Shown: positions 53,866-63,920, numbered from the stretch's first letter. The stretch: 64,000 bases of DNA from an uncultured Porphyromonadaceae bacterium (GCA_900538555.1 UPYI01000006.1:124001-188000); one strand, 5' to 3'. Notes: generated by a model from the letters alone, not told the origin. A program made the numbers and translations.

Positions 53866-55635
53866 ATGAAATATATCAGCACACTTTTCCCCGCCACTCT
53901 GTTGCTACTGGCATTCGCATCGTGCGAGGATAGCTTTCTCGACCGTTATCCCAAAGATTCGACCAACTCGAAAGTATTTTTCTCTACTGGAAGCGACCTG
54001 CAATTATATACCGACCAATTTTATACGATCCTGCCCGAAGCATCCGAACTATACGGCGAGGTGTCGGACGAAGTAGCTACGACCAATCTGCCTCCGGAAG
54101 TAATGGGGACACGCACCATTACCAGCGGCGACGAATATTGGAATTGGGATATGTTGCGCCATATCAACTACTTTCTGGAACATAGCCACCAATGTGACGA
54201 AATAGAAGAACGCAGGCACTACGAAGGTGTAGCCTACTTTTTCAGAGCCTATTTCTATTTCGAGAAAATAAAGAAATTCGGCGATGTTCCGTGGTACGAT
54301 CATCCGGTCGGAAGTTCGGATACCAAACAACTCAACAAGCCTCGGGACAGCCGGAAATCGGTCACAGAAAATATCATAGCCGACCTGAACAAAGCCATCG
54401 ACATGCTTCCCGACGGGCATAGTACCTATACCATCAACCGATGGACGGCGTTGGCGTTAAAATCCAGAATATGCCTGTTCGAAGGAACATTCCGCAAATA
54501 TCATCAACTGGGCGATAGCGAAGAGCTGTTACGGGAATGCGCGGAAGCCTCATTCGAGTTGATGAGCAACGGAGGATATGCACTTTATAAAACCGGAACG
54601 CAGCCATACCGCGATTTATTTGCAAGCAATGATTCGGAAACCGGCGAAATCATTTTGTCCCGACGATACAGTGCCGCTTTGGGTCTCTCCCACAATGCGA
54701 CAAGCTATACGGTCTCTTTCACACAAGGCAGCCCGGGATTTACCAAACGCTTCGTCAATAAATACCTGAATGCAGACGGCACACGGTTTACCGACAAAGC
54801 GGACTATACCACATTGAGTTTGCACGAGGAGATGACCGACCGGGATCCGCGCATGAGCCAGACGGTATTCAAACCGGGCACCTATATCCGCAAAGGAGAA
54901 AACAATGTTTCCAAATTCTCGATGAAAGTGTCGATTACCGGCTACCAGATCATCAAATATGCCATGGAAAGCAAATACGATGTATATAACAGTTCGGAAT
55001 GCGACATGCCTTTATTCCGGTTGGCAGAGTGCTATCTCAACTATGCCGAAGCAAAAGCCGAACTCGGAGAGATAACGCAGGAAGACCTCGACTGTTCGAT
55101 CAACCTCATTCGAGAACGTGCCGGCATGCCGCACCTGCATCTCGACGATGCAAACGCACACCCCGATTCCTATATGCTGTCACTCTATCCCAATACGACC
55201 CGAAGCAGTCACACAGGAATCATATCGGAGATCCGGCGCGAACGCGATATAGAACTCGTATTGGAAGGATTCCGCTACTACGACCTGATGCGCTGGAAAG
55301 AAGGGGCGGCTCTTACACAACCGTATCACGGGCAAAGTTTCGACGGTGAAGGTCAATACGACCTCGATGGAGACGGAAAAACAGACCTCGTCATTTGGGA
55401 AAAAGACCGACCTCTCGTATTCGGTGCCGAATATTTGCAGATAGGCAAAGACATCACGCTCACCGAGGGCGATCGCGGCAGCCTGCTGATACAGGGTACA
55501 CAAGCCAACCCGTCGGGAAGCAGGACGTTCAGAGAAGACCGGGATTACCTCTACCCGATTCCTATAAACGACCGGATTCTTACCAACGGTGCGCTTGAAC
55601 AAAACCCCGGTTGGGATGACAAACTCTTATTCTGA
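53866..55635 (+). CDS. SusD/RagB-family surface lipoprotein
   Basis: The 589-residue lipoprotein has a signal with lipobox FASC, followed by EDSFLDRYPKDSTNSKVFF. It is the extracellular substrate-binding lid of the SusC channel. TPR-like helices are visible (HYEGVAYFFRAYFYFEKIKKFGDVPW). The C-terminal region ELVLEGFRYYDLMRWK and YLYPIPINDRIL are family hallmarks. Ligand unknown. Confidence 0.94.
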   Translation: MKYISTLFPATLLLLAFASCEDSFLDRYPKDSTNSKVFFSTGSDLQLYTDQFYTILPEASELYGEVSDEVATTNLPPEVMGTRTITSGDEYWNWDMLRHINYFLEHSHQCDEIEERRHYEGVAYFFRAYFYFEKIKKFGDVPWYDHPVGSSDTKQLNKPRDSRKSVTENIIADLNKAIDMLPDGHSTYTINRWTALALKSRICLFEGTFRKYHQLGDSEELLRECAEASFELMSNGGYALYKTGTQPYRDLFASNDSETGEIILSRRYSAALGLSHNATSYTVSFTQGSPGFTKRFVNKYLNADGTRFTDKADYTTLSLHEEMTDRDPRMSQTVFKPGTYIRKGENNVSKFSMKVSITGYQIIKYAMESKYDVYNSSECDMPLFRLAECYLNYAEAKAELGEITQEDLDCSINLIRERAGMPHLHLDDANAHPDSYMLSLYPNTTRSSHTGIISEIRRERDIELVLEGFRYYDLMRWKEGAALTQPYHGQSFDGEGQYDLDGDGKTDLVIWEKDRPLVFGAEYLQIGKDITLTEGDRGSLLIQGTQANPSGSRTFREDRDYLYPIPINDRILTNGALEQNPGWDDKLLF

Positions 55636-55664
55636 AAACATTAATCATTTAAATACAAATAGTT

Positions 55665-57311
55665 ATGAATACACTGAAATCAAAAATGCTATTCATTGCA
55701 TTAACTGCATTGGCCGTTACCCCGATACATGCCGACAACTGGTTCGTACGACCCGATATTACCACGACATCCGGCGACGGACACAGTTGGGAAGGCGCAC
55801 TATGTGTTTCCGACTTCCAAATGTTGCTATCCAACGAACTTGCCTCCGAAGGTGATATGTTCCATCTGGCAGAAGGTATATATACCCCCGAGTCGAATGC
55901 AAATACGTTCAAGATAACACAGGGTGTCGCAATCGTCGGCGGATATCCACAGGGGCTATCGGGAACCGATCTCTCCAGTTCTGCCGACCCGTTCGCCCAC
56001 CCCACCGTTTTCTCCGGAGACAAAAATGGAGACGGGCTTCCCAATGCCGGCGATATACAGAATCTGCTTGTCATAAGCGTCAACGAAAAAGTTTCCATAC
56101 AACGGATCCGGTTTGAATGCGCCTACTATCAAGGCGAAGATTACGGTGCCGGCGCGCTCTACACCGATAATGCGAACGTCGAAATAAAGAACTGTGAATT
56201 CCGGAACAACACATCCACATTCCACGGCGGCGCAGGATTTACCAGCGTCGGGTCTTTCACTCACTTTATCGACTGCACCTTTACCGACAATACTGCCAAA
56301 TCGCGGGGCGGTGCCATACTGATCGATACCGCTCCGGTCGAAAAGGGAGGACGCAAAAGCACATGTATGCTGGAACGCTGCCAACTTTCCGGCAACTCTG
56401 TCGCCCACGAAATTACCGACGGCAAATATGGTGGTGCCATACAAATAAGACATGGCAATTTATGGGTGATCAACTCGACCATAGCCGACAACAAGGCATA
56501 TTGCAACGGTGCCGGTATCTCGATCAGCAACGGCGATACGGCATACATCGTTTCTTCCACGTTGGCAAATAATATATGTAGCCGCATACACATCGACTTG
56601 GATAAGTCTTACAGCTACGGTTCATCTATCCGAATGGAAAAAGAAGCCGTTCTATATATCGCCAACAGTATCTCGCTGGAAGACACAGAAGATACCGGAA
56701 ACAAGCGGAATCCGACCTGCTATACGGAAAACTATACCAAAAGCATCGAAAACTACTTTATATCGGGTGGGTACAATTACTTAGGAACGTTCTACGACCT
56801 GAGCAAAAAATATCAGGATCCGGTATGGAACCTCATCTGGAAATCGACCGACCAGCCCAGTACACCGGTAGCAGTTCATCAGTATGCCGACATGTTCCAC
56901 ACCAACCAACTTACCGACAACGGAGGAGAATCCTATACGATACTGCCCGCTGTTCAGGCAAACGGAGCAACGATCAGCAAGCTGCGAGAAATTCTGGAAC
57001 AATGGAAATGCCCCGATCAGGTAGCCGTAGAACTCGACCAAAGAGGCTATTCCAGAGAAACGAATACCTGCATGGGGGCTGTCGATGTCAATGGCGTATC
57101 GGCAATAAACCGTCCCGTCGTCGCATCGAAAACACTGCTCAACATCGGAAACGGGCGATACAAAATTCCCGGTGCCAAGAATATCCGGATTTTCAATGCC
57201 AACGGTCACCTTTTGTCGAATGTTTTCGGCGAGTCGGTCGATTTGTCGTCCTTGCCCCAAGGGCTATACCTCATCCATTCCGACGGAACGACATTTAAAG
57301 TAATCAAATGA
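55665..57311 (+). CDS. Secreted beta-helix protein with T9SS-like sorting tail
   Basis: The 548-residue protein has a signal peptide (cut near IHA), a right-handed beta-helix of the polymorphic-outer-membrane type (repeats such as GGAGFTSVG, RGGAILID and NGAGISISNGDT), and a C-terminal sorting-like domain (IRIFNANGHLLSNVF then LPQGLYLIHSDGTTFKVIK). It should be exported by the type IX system and anchored at the surface. No catalytic motif is seen. The same layout occurs at the C-terminus of the 836-residue protein two genes on. Confidence 0.82.
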   Translation: MNTLKSKMLFIALTALAVTPIHADNWFVRPDITTTSGDGHSWEGALCVSDFQMLLSNELASEGDMFHLAEGIYTPESNANTFKITQGVAIVGGYPQGLSGTDLSSSADPFAHPTVFSGDKNGDGLPNAGDIQNLLVISVNEKVSIQRIRFECAYYQGEDYGAGALYTDNANVEIKNCEFRNNTSTFHGGAGFTSVGSFTHFIDCTFTDNTAKSRGGAILIDTAPVEKGGRKSTCMLERCQLSGNSVAHEITDGKYGGAIQIRHGNLWVINSTIADNKAYCNGAGISISNGDTAYIVSSTLANNICSRIHIDLDKSYSYGSSIRMEKEAVLYIANSISLEDTEDTGNKRNPTCYTENYTKSIENYFISGGYNYLGTFYDLSKKYQDPVWNLIWKSTDQPSTPVAVHQYADMFHTNQLTDNGGESYTILPAVQANGATISKLREILEQWKCPDQVAVELDQRGYSRETNTCMGAVDVNGVSAINRPVVASKTLLNIGNGRYKIPGAKNIRIFNANGHLLSNVFGESVDLSSLPQGLYLIHSDGTTFKVIK

Positions 57312-58156
57312 AAAAGGTTCTTTCAATCATACTCATCGCACTCGCCATACCCGTAAGCGGTATGGCAGTGCCCAAACACAGGTTAGGAACATACAACCTG
57401 CGCATACAGACAGCAAAAGACTCGGCAGATAAATCGTGGGATAACCGAAAAGAGTATATCGCCCGGACAATAGAGGAAGGGAAATTCGATGTTATCGGAT
57501 TTCAGGAAATAGCGAACGACCGGCAGGAAACCGATCTGAAAACGCTGCTTCCCGATTACGAGATAGTTGCATGGGGAAGAAATTCCGCATCGGTCAGCAA
57601 AGGAGAACGAGTGGGCGTCGCTTACCGGAAAGCCCGTTACACCTTGCTCGAAAAAGGACACTTTTTCCTTTCGGAAAACCCGGATACTCCGGCTTTGTCG
57701 TGGGATGCCGCCTATAAACGCGTGTCGGTATATGTTAAACTGCAAGACAAAAAGAGCGGCGAGATATTCTGTTTCTGCTCTACTCATCTCGACCATATCG
57801 GAACTATCGCCCGAAAGAAAGGAGCGGAATTGAACATTTCGAAAGTGCTCGAAGCGGCAGAAGGTCATCCCGCCTTTATTGTCGGCGACCTGAATGCCGA
57901 ACCGCAGGAAGTATCGGTACACCGGATATTCGGGAAAGAGTTCAAAGACAGCCGCAGCATTTCCGGGAAAAAACCGAAAGGTTATGCAGGCACCTACTGC
58001 AACTGGCTGCAAAAACCCACGGAACAGCGTATCGACTACATCTATTGCCGAAAAGCCGATGTTCTCTCGTACCGCACCATTACCAAAGATTACCGGCGTA
58101 CCATTATGCCTTCCGATCATCTATGCGTACAAATCGACGTTCGTTTACACCAATAA
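57308..58156 (+). CDS. Secreted endonuclease/exonuclease/phosphatase-family hydrolase
   Basis: The 282-residue enzyme has a signal peptide (MKKVLSIILIALAIPVSGMA). The EEP metal-dependent hydrolase fold shows all catalytic motifs: GTYNLR, GFQEI (metal-binding Glu), STHLDH, VGDLNAEP, RIDYIYC and PSDHL. The family covers DNase I-like nucleases, sphingomyelinases and inositol polyphosphate phosphatases, and the sequence does not tell which. It overlaps the preceding gene by 4 nt (ATGA) and is a paralog of the N-terminal half of the next protein. Confidence 0.9.
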   Translation: MKKVLSIILIALAIPVSGMAVPKHRLGTYNLRIQTAKDSADKSWDNRKEYIARTIEEGKFDVIGFQEIANDRQETDLKTLLPDYEIVAWGRNSASVSKGERVGVAYRKARYTLLEKGHFFLSENPDTPALSWDAAYKRVSVYVKLQDKKSGEIFCFCSTHLDHIGTIARKKGAELNISKVLEAAEGHPAFIVGDLNAEPQEVSVHRIFGKEFKDSRSISGKKPKGYAGTYCNWLQKPTEQRIDYIYCRKADVLSYRTITKDYRRTIMPSDHLCVQIDVRLHQ

Positions 58157-58171
58157 CCTGCATCTATCTTT

Positions 58172-60682
58172 ATGAAAAAATATATTTATCTGCTCCTTTT
58201 TCTATGGATCGGTTTGCCCCAGATACAAGCCGATATCCATCGTATCGGCACTTACAACATCCGTACCGTATCGGATAAAGACACCGGCGATAAAGCATGG
58301 GTAAACCGGAGAGAGTCCGTAGCCCGTATCATTGCCGAAAAAGGGTACGACATTATCGGACTGCAAGAGATGAAAGACGCCCAACACAAAGATCTGAAAT
58401 CGCTATTGCCCGATTACGGGCTGGAATACTGGGGTCGTGATTCTTATGTATTGGGAAATGTCGGCGAAGGTGTCGGTGTAGCTTGGCTCAACAGTCGCTA
58501 TACCCTGTTGGATAAAGGCCATTTTTTCCTTTCCGAAGACCCGACCAAGCCCGAAATATCATGGGACGCCGCTTACCGGAGAGTATCGGTATGGGTAAAA
58601 TTGCAAGACAAGAACAGCGACGAAATACTTTATTACTGTTCGACCCACCTCGATAACAATGGAGCCATTGCCCGACAGGAGGGTGCCCGGATCAATGTGG
58701 AAACCATGCTCGGCATTGCGGGCAATTCGCCCTGCTTCATTGTCGGAGACTTCAATACAGCTCCGGGGAACAGCAGCGTACACTACACCTTCGGTGCCTA
58801 TTTCGATGATAGTCGTCTAATGTCTGCAACAGCCCCGACCGGACAGGAAGGGACTTATAGCAACTGGGCGTTATCCTTCGGATCGAACCGCATCGACTAT
58901 ATCTATTGTCGGAAAGCAAAGGTATGGTCTTATGCCACCATCAACGAGGATTTCGGCAGAGGACTAACCCCGTCCGACCATTTCCCCGTGCAGATCACGG
59001 TCAGCCTGCAAGATCCGGACGTACCATCGCGTATATATGTTTCCACCGACGGGGACGATGCGAACGACGGTACAGCCCAACATCCGCTACGGACATTGCA
59101 AAAGGCAATCGACCTTTCACACAAATGTGATACGATCTATACGACGCACGGTACATTTTTTGTCGGCGACACACCCGAGAAATCGCTACTCCTACCTCAC
59201 AGTCTCTGTTTGTCGGGAGGCTACAATAACGATTTTTCCCGTATCGACGGGAAAACCGTCCTGTCCGGGAACTTTACCCGAGGAAACGTACAGGAAAACA
59301 ATTCTCATCACCTGATAACCGTCAATGCCCCCGGTTGGCTGCAAATAGAAAACTTCATCTTACAAGATGCTTGCAGCACTTCCGACACGTCGGAAAAAGG
59401 CGGTGCGATACAAGCCTTCGGGCTCGGTATTAAAGCCATCGATACCGAATTTGCCAACAACCACACCGAAGGCTACGGAGCTGCTATATACTCTTCCGGA
59501 AAAGTCGTTCTGGAAGATTGCAAATTCTATGGAAACAAAGCCTCGAAAGGCGGCGCACTTTATATAGACGGATCGCCCTGGGGATACACTGTGCACCGTA
59601 CGCTTTTCGACGGCAATGAAGCGGCATCGGGGGCAGCGATACATATCAACGGGACTGCACAAGGTTATCTCTATGGCAATTCATTCATTGCCAATTCCGC
59701 CTCGCAACAAGGGGCATTCTGTTTCAACGATGTCAATACCGATGCCACGATCACTTTCGTGAACAACACATTTGCAAACAACCTCTGCAATACGACGAAC
59801 GGAATTATGAACCCGATCTTGGGCGGCAGTGCCGTATATATCTATGCAGGCGAAAATTCGACAGTATCGCTGGTGAACAATACCCTATCGGGGAACCAGA
59901 CCTCCTGTTTAAAAACGGACGGAAATTACGCTTCGAACTTTTACGGCGCTGCCGTATACTGCCGGAAAGGGAAAATCAAACTATACAACAACATCGTTGC
60001 CGGAAATTTCTCCACGGCAGAAACCGGAGGAGACGTATATATTGCAACGGATGCCGAACTTTCGGCGTCCGGATACAATCTATTTACATCCCGCGCCAGC
60101 ACGAATCTGCCGGTAAATGCCACCGATCTAACGGCTATGCAGCAGGAAGAAGGAATGAAGGCTGTCGAAACAATGCTGGAAGGTTCTCGTTCGGAAACTA
60201 AATTCAACGCCCGGCTGACCGAATCGTCCTCTACCCCGTACATCCGATTCAAGACAAACGAATTCGACGGCAAGGCAATCAACACCCTGTCCGCCGGACA
60301 ACTAAGCGAGACGGATCTCGATACAGACATCGATAACGACGGGAAACGACAATCGTCGCTGCTCTACGATCAGATCGGTGTTCTCCGACCGGTAACAGGC
60401 AGCACGATCGGAGCCGTCGAATACGATACACAATCGGCTGTCGGTACGGCTTCGAACGACGATCCCGTACTACGATATAAAGACGGGAAACTAATGCTGA
60501 ATACCGACTGTGACAACATCCGGTGTACAATATACAATACAGCCGGACAAATCGTATTCAGTGCATATTTCAAAGAAAAGACAATCTCTTTGGAGTCGGT
60601 TCTGCCCACAGGATATTACATAGCCTGCATAACGACGAAAGGTAAATGCCATTCGCTGAAATTTACCCAACGTGCCCGATAA
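58172..60682 (+). CDS. EEP hydrolase fused to beta-helix and T9SS-like sorting domain
   Basis: The 836-residue protein has a signal peptide, an EEP domain (about 20-270; GTYNIR, GLQEM, STHLDN, VGDFNTAP, RIDYIYC, PSDHF), a DUF1565/beta-helix region beginning RIYVSTDGDDANDGTAQHPL (about 272-760), and a sorting-like tail (IRCTIYNTAGQIVFSAYF to SLKFTQRAR). It equals a fusion of the two preceding gene types. Active-site motifs are intact. It should be a surface-attached phosphoesterase. Confidence 0.9.
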   Translation: MKKYIYLLLFLWIGLPQIQADIHRIGTYNIRTVSDKDTGDKAWVNRRESVARIIAEKGYDIIGLQEMKDAQHKDLKSLLPDYGLEYWGRDSYVLGNVGEGVGVAWLNSRYTLLDKGHFFLSEDPTKPEISWDAAYRRVSVWVKLQDKNSDEILYYCSTHLDNNGAIARQEGARINVETMLGIAGNSPCFIVGDFNTAPGNSSVHYTFGAYFDDSRLMSATAPTGQEGTYSNWALSFGSNRIDYIYCRKAKVWSYATINEDFGRGLTPSDHFPVQITVSLQDPDVPSRIYVSTDGDDANDGTAQHPLRTLQKAIDLSHKCDTIYTTHGTFFVGDTPEKSLLLPHSLCLSGGYNNDFSRIDGKTVLSGNFTRGNVQENNSHHLITVNAPGWLQIENFILQDACSTSDTSEKGGAIQAFGLGIKAIDTEFANNHTEGYGAAIYSSGKVVLEDCKFYGNKASKGGALYIDGSPWGYTVHRTLFDGNEAASGAAIHINGTAQGYLYGNSFIANSASQQGAFCFNDVNTDATITFVNNTFANNLCNTTNGIMNPILGGSAVYIYAGENSTVSLVNNTLSGNQTSCLKTDGNYASNFYGAAVYCRKGKIKLYNNIVAGNFSTAETGGDVYIATDAELSASGYNLFTSRASTNLPVNATDLTAMQQEEGMKAVETMLEGSRSETKFNARLTESSSTPYIRFKTNEFDGKAINTLSAGQLSETDLDTDIDNDGKRQSSLLYDQIGVLRPVTGSTIGAVEYDTQSAVGTASNDDPVLRYKDGKLMLNTDCDNIRCTIYNTAGQIVFSAYFKEKTISLESVLPTGYYIACITTKGKCHSLKFTQRAR

Positions 60683-60702
60683 ACAGACAAACACAACTCA
60701 CC

Positions 60703-62394
60703 ATGACTAAAATAGAATCCATAAAAAAATTGATAATCGGTATCGCGGTGCTCGTGTTATATACAGGCACGGCAAACGGTCGGAGTTACGACGGGGCACA
60801 CTACAAAGCTCCCGTCAGACCGACGAAGAACCTGATTGTCATGCTCACCGACGGGACATCCGTCGATATATTATCGGCTGCACGCTGGTACCAGATATAC
60901 AACCGTATCGGAGAAGACGAACTATATATAGATCCATACCTCTGCGGTCTGGTAAAAACGTATTCGTCGAATGCTCCTATCGTAGATTCGGCTCCCGCTA
61001 TGAGCGCATATATGACCGGCATGCCGCAACAGTCGGGCAATGTATCCGTTTATCCGCCGCAAGACCGGATAAACGACCTGTTGGCAATAGATTCCACTAT
61101 GGCATACCGCCCCTTGACCACCATTCTCGAAGCCTCGAAAGCATTGCGGAACAAAGCTACCGGACTGGTCGTTACCGTGGAATTTCCACACGCTACACCG
61201 GCGGCTTGCTCGGCTCATGGGCCCCGTCGGAACGATTACGCCTCGCTCGCATCACAAATGGCTTACCAAAATCTGGATGTCATGTTCGGTGGTGGTAACG
61301 CCCTCGTATCGGACGATATGAAAGAGCATTTCCGAAAAAACGGCACAACCTATTTATGTAACGACATACGGCAATTCAGAGAACATAAAGAGGGTAAAAT
61401 ATGGTCTTTATGGGGTGATATGGATCTGCCTTATGTGCTCGACACGGATACAGCGCAAATCCCGACTCTTAAAGAAATGACCGAAAAAGCGATCGAAGTG
61501 CTGTCCCGGCATCCCGAAGGTTTTTTCCTGATGGTCGAAGGATCTAAAATCGATTGGGCGGCACACGCCAATGACGCGGCAGCTTGCATCACGGAGTATC
61601 TCGATTTCGATCGGGCGATAAAGAGTGCTATCGACTTCGCCCAAGAAGACGGCAATACAACCGTCGTCATACTTTCGGATCACGGCAATAGCGGATTTTC
61701 TCTCGGACGTTACGATCTGAAAGACTATTCAAGAACCGGCATAGATACCCTGTTCCGCAATTTATCGTCTATACGGTGCAGCATACGGCATCTTCAAAAA
61801 TTGCTGACCGAAACCCGTCCCCAAGATTATTCCGATATCATCGAACGTCACACCGGCATTGTTTTTTCCGATCGGGAAATAAAAACCTTGATGGAATCCC
61901 GAAACCAAGATCCGGAAAACTATATGAAAACCGGCGATAAAGATACATTCTCCGGAACGCTCAGCCGGTTGTTGTACCAACATACCTATATCGGATTCAC
62001 TACCGGAGGGCACACGGGAGAAGATGTCATTCTTGCCGCTTATCATCCGCAAGGAGATATTCCGAAAGGACTCAACACAAACATCGACATCAACCGGTAT
62101 CTGTGCGACGTTTCGGGATTTGAAAAAACATTGCCCGAACTTACCGACGAACTATTCAGCCGTCACACCGACCTGTTCCTTTCCTGCCATTGCCGGATCG
62201 ATAAACAGGGAAAAGGGTTCCCGACACTGGAAGTCCGAAAAGGGAAAAACCGATTGACGATAGAAGCCAACAAGTCGGTATATAGTTTCAACGGAAAACT
62301 ATTCGATCTCGGATCGGTAGCAGTCTATATCGACCAAACGGAAACTTTTTATTTACCACAGCATTTAACCCATCTTTTTAATACAAACAAATAA
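60703..62394 (+). CDS. Alkaline phosphatase (PhoA superfamily)
   Basis: From the ATG at 60703 the product is 563 residues with an N-terminal signal or anchor (IIGIAVLVLYTGTANG). The nucleophile is Ser96 in VDSAPAMSAYMTG. Metal sites are MLTDGTS (Asp50), HATPAACSAHGPR, EGSKIDWAAHANDA, SDHGN and TTGGHTGEDV. All are intact. It removes phosphate from monoesters outside the inner membrane. The in-frame ATG at 60646 lies inside the previous gene and would break the signal peptide. Next to the EEP genes it suggests stepwise dephosphorylation. Confidence 0.94.
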   Translation: MTKIESIKKLIIGIAVLVLYTGTANGRSYDGAHYKAPVRPTKNLIVMLTDGTSVDILSAARWYQIYNRIGEDELYIDPYLCGLVKTYSSNAPIVDSAPAMSAYMTGMPQQSGNVSVYPPQDRINDLLAIDSTMAYRPLTTILEASKALRNKATGLVVTVEFPHATPAACSAHGPRRNDYASLASQMAYQNLDVMFGGGNALVSDDMKEHFRKNGTTYLCNDIRQFREHKEGKIWSLWGDMDLPYVLDTDTAQIPTLKEMTEKAIEVLSRHPEGFFLMVEGSKIDWAAHANDAAACITEYLDFDRAIKSAIDFAQEDGNTTVVILSDHGNSGFSLGRYDLKDYSRTGIDTLFRNLSSIRCSIRHLQKLLTETRPQDYSDIIERHTGIVFSDREIKTLMESRNQDPENYMKTGDKDTFSGTLSRLLYQHTYIGFTTGGHTGEDVILAAYHPQGDIPKGLNTNIDINRYLCDVSGFEKTLPELTDELFSRHTDLFLSCHCRIDKQGKGFPTLEVRKGKNRLTIEANKSVYSFNGKLFDLGSVAVYIDQTETFYLPQHLTHLFNTNK

Positions 62395-62405
62395 AAACAA
62401 GAACC

Positions 62406-63233
62406 ATGAAAAGAAGAATATTAGCAACCATTTGCGGCATGGCGGTTTTCACCTCTTTCGCCGATACCCAAGTCGAAACCTTTACGACAAACGACGGATC
62501 CAATACCAAAACATACGAAACGGCTCCCGTATCTAAAACCTGCGATCAATCTACATGGACGGTATTCAGAGGCGGTATCACAAAAAATCAAGGGAAAATG
62601 GGTGCGGACAATTTCATTGCCATCATCCGCGGTACGAAACCGGAAGAAACCGGACACGCTTATTTGATCAGCGACAGTATCGAATGCGGTATCGACAGCC
62701 TGTATTTCGACTGGAACAGCAACGGCGACAATGAATCGCACAACCGGGAGTGGAAAATCAGAATCTCTATCAACGGCGACTCTATCGGCGGTATATACGA
62801 ACCGATCGGCGAATATAAATCGGGGGCACCGTTCTATCGGTATGCAATCGGCAATCTCAAAAGGGAAGGAAAATTTGTCTTAAAAATCGAAAATCTTTCG
62901 GACTACAAAGCCGGGGAAAGCGGGAACTGCTACCGGTTCGTGATCGATAACCTCTCATGGACCACCTACACCCCACAGGCAACCGATATAAAAGAAGAGG
63001 CTCGGAATCATGCGACTGTCACCTACGACAATTCGTCGTATCGAATCCGTACCGAAACCGACGCAACTTCATTCATTGTTCAAGTTTGCGACCAACTGGG
63101 GCATATCGTACTCCACACAACGAACAACCCGGATATCGACATCGCCCGACTTCCTCACGGATTGTATATCATAAATGCCATCTTCGATAACGATAATCGG
63201 ACAAAAAGAACATATAAAATAATAAAACACTAA
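62406..63233 (+). CDS. Secreted protein with T9SS-like sorting domain
   Basis: The 275-residue protein has a signal peptide (MKRRILATICGMAVFTSFA). A jelly-roll-like domain follows (about 25-195; ETGHAYLISDSIECGIDSLY, then RFVIDNLSW). The last 70 residues (SFIVQVCDQLGHIVLHTT, LPHGLYIINA, TYKIIKH) are a T9SS type A-like sorting domain. No enzymatic motif. It may be a carbohydrate- or surface-binding module of the locus. Confidence 0.75.
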   Translation: MKRRILATICGMAVFTSFADTQVETFTTNDGSNTKTYETAPVSKTCDQSTWTVFRGGITKNQGKMGADNFIAIIRGTKPEETGHAYLISDSIECGIDSLYFDWNSNGDNESHNREWKIRISINGDSIGGIYEPIGEYKSGAPFYRYAIGNLKREGKFVLKIENLSDYKAGESGNCYRFVIDNLSWTTYTPQATDIKEEARNHATVTYDNSSYRIRTETDATSFIVQVCDQLGHIVLHTTNNPDIDIARLPHGLYIINAIFDNDNRTKRTYKIIKH

Positions 63234-63244
63234 TTTTATGGTCA

Positions 63245-63279
63245 GGAAGAGATACTGACCTCCTTCCGGTATCTCTTCC
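63245..63279 (+). other. Perfect hairpin before the ECF sigma gene
   Basis: GGAAGAGATAC and GTATCTCTTCC (11 bp, perfect) flank a 13-nt loop. A T5 run follows only 14 nt later, so it is a weak terminator candidate or a leader structure. Confidence 0.5.
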
Positions 63280-63313
63280 CGAACACGTCCCGTTTTTACA
63301 CAACCTACACATT

Positions 63314-63847
63314 ATGCTGCCCGACGATTATTATCTGGTAAAGCAACTGCAAGAACAAAGCAGCCAACTTGCTTTTACCCAACTGTATGAAAAATACAGC
63401 CGGGCAGTATATGTATTGTGCTATCACTACTTAGGGAATTCGGAATTGGCGGAAGATGCCCTGCAAGATATATTTTTCAAAATCTGGGACAAACGTAAAA
63501 GTAAAGATCCGCATACGCCTTTCAAACACTTTCTTTTCACTATCGCCAAAAATCATTTGTTGAACATCCTGAAATCCAGACACCATTACGAAAACATCGA
63601 GGAATACTCGAACGATATTACAGACGATTGCGGCGAAGCCGAAATGAAATTATTAAAGGAAAAAAGGTTGGAAGATATTCAAACAGCCATCAAACAACTC
63701 GCTCCGCAACAACGCAGAGTGGTTGAAATGAAACTGTATAACGAAACCGGGAACCAAGAAATAGCCCAAGCTCTGAATATATCGGTCAATACCGTCAAAT
63801 CGCTATATACCTCCGCCCTGCACAACTTACGAAAAATGATTCAATAA
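63314..63847 (+). CDS. ECF-type RNA polymerase sigma factor
   Basis: The 177-residue protein has sigma region 2 (LAFTQLYEKYSRAVYVLCYHYLGNSELAEDALQDIFFKIW, quoted in part; the AEDALQDIFFKIW segment is diagnostic) and region 4 (LAPQQRRVVEMKLYNETGNQEIAQALNISVNTVKSLY, with the helix-turn-helix NISVNTVKS). It belongs to the group that pairs with FecR anti-sigma factors. In this window FecR is 14 kb upstream at the other end of the SusCD locus; the partner could also lie beyond the window. Confidence 0.93.
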   Translation: MLPDDYYLVKQLQEQSSQLAFTQLYEKYSRAVYVLCYHYLGNSELAEDALQDIFFKIWDKRKSKDPHTPFKHFLFTIAKNHLLNILKSRHHYENIEEYSNDITDDCGEAEMKLLKEKRLEDIQTAIKQLAPQQRRVVEMKLYNETGNQEIAQALNISVNTVKSLYTSALHNLRKMIQ

Positions 63848-63888
63848 CCGGCTGTATCGCTCCGACACAGCTCAATCCGTAAAAAGAT

Positions 63889-63920
63889 TCTCCCCGACCA
63901 CAAGAATGTAGCCGGGGAGA
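63889..63920 (+). terminator. Probable terminator after the sigma factor gene
   Basis: TCTCCCCG pairs with CGGGGAGA (8 bp) around a 16-nt loop, followed by GATTCTTTAA. It lies 41 nt after the stop and suggests that the next gene is separately transcribed. Confidence 0.5.
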
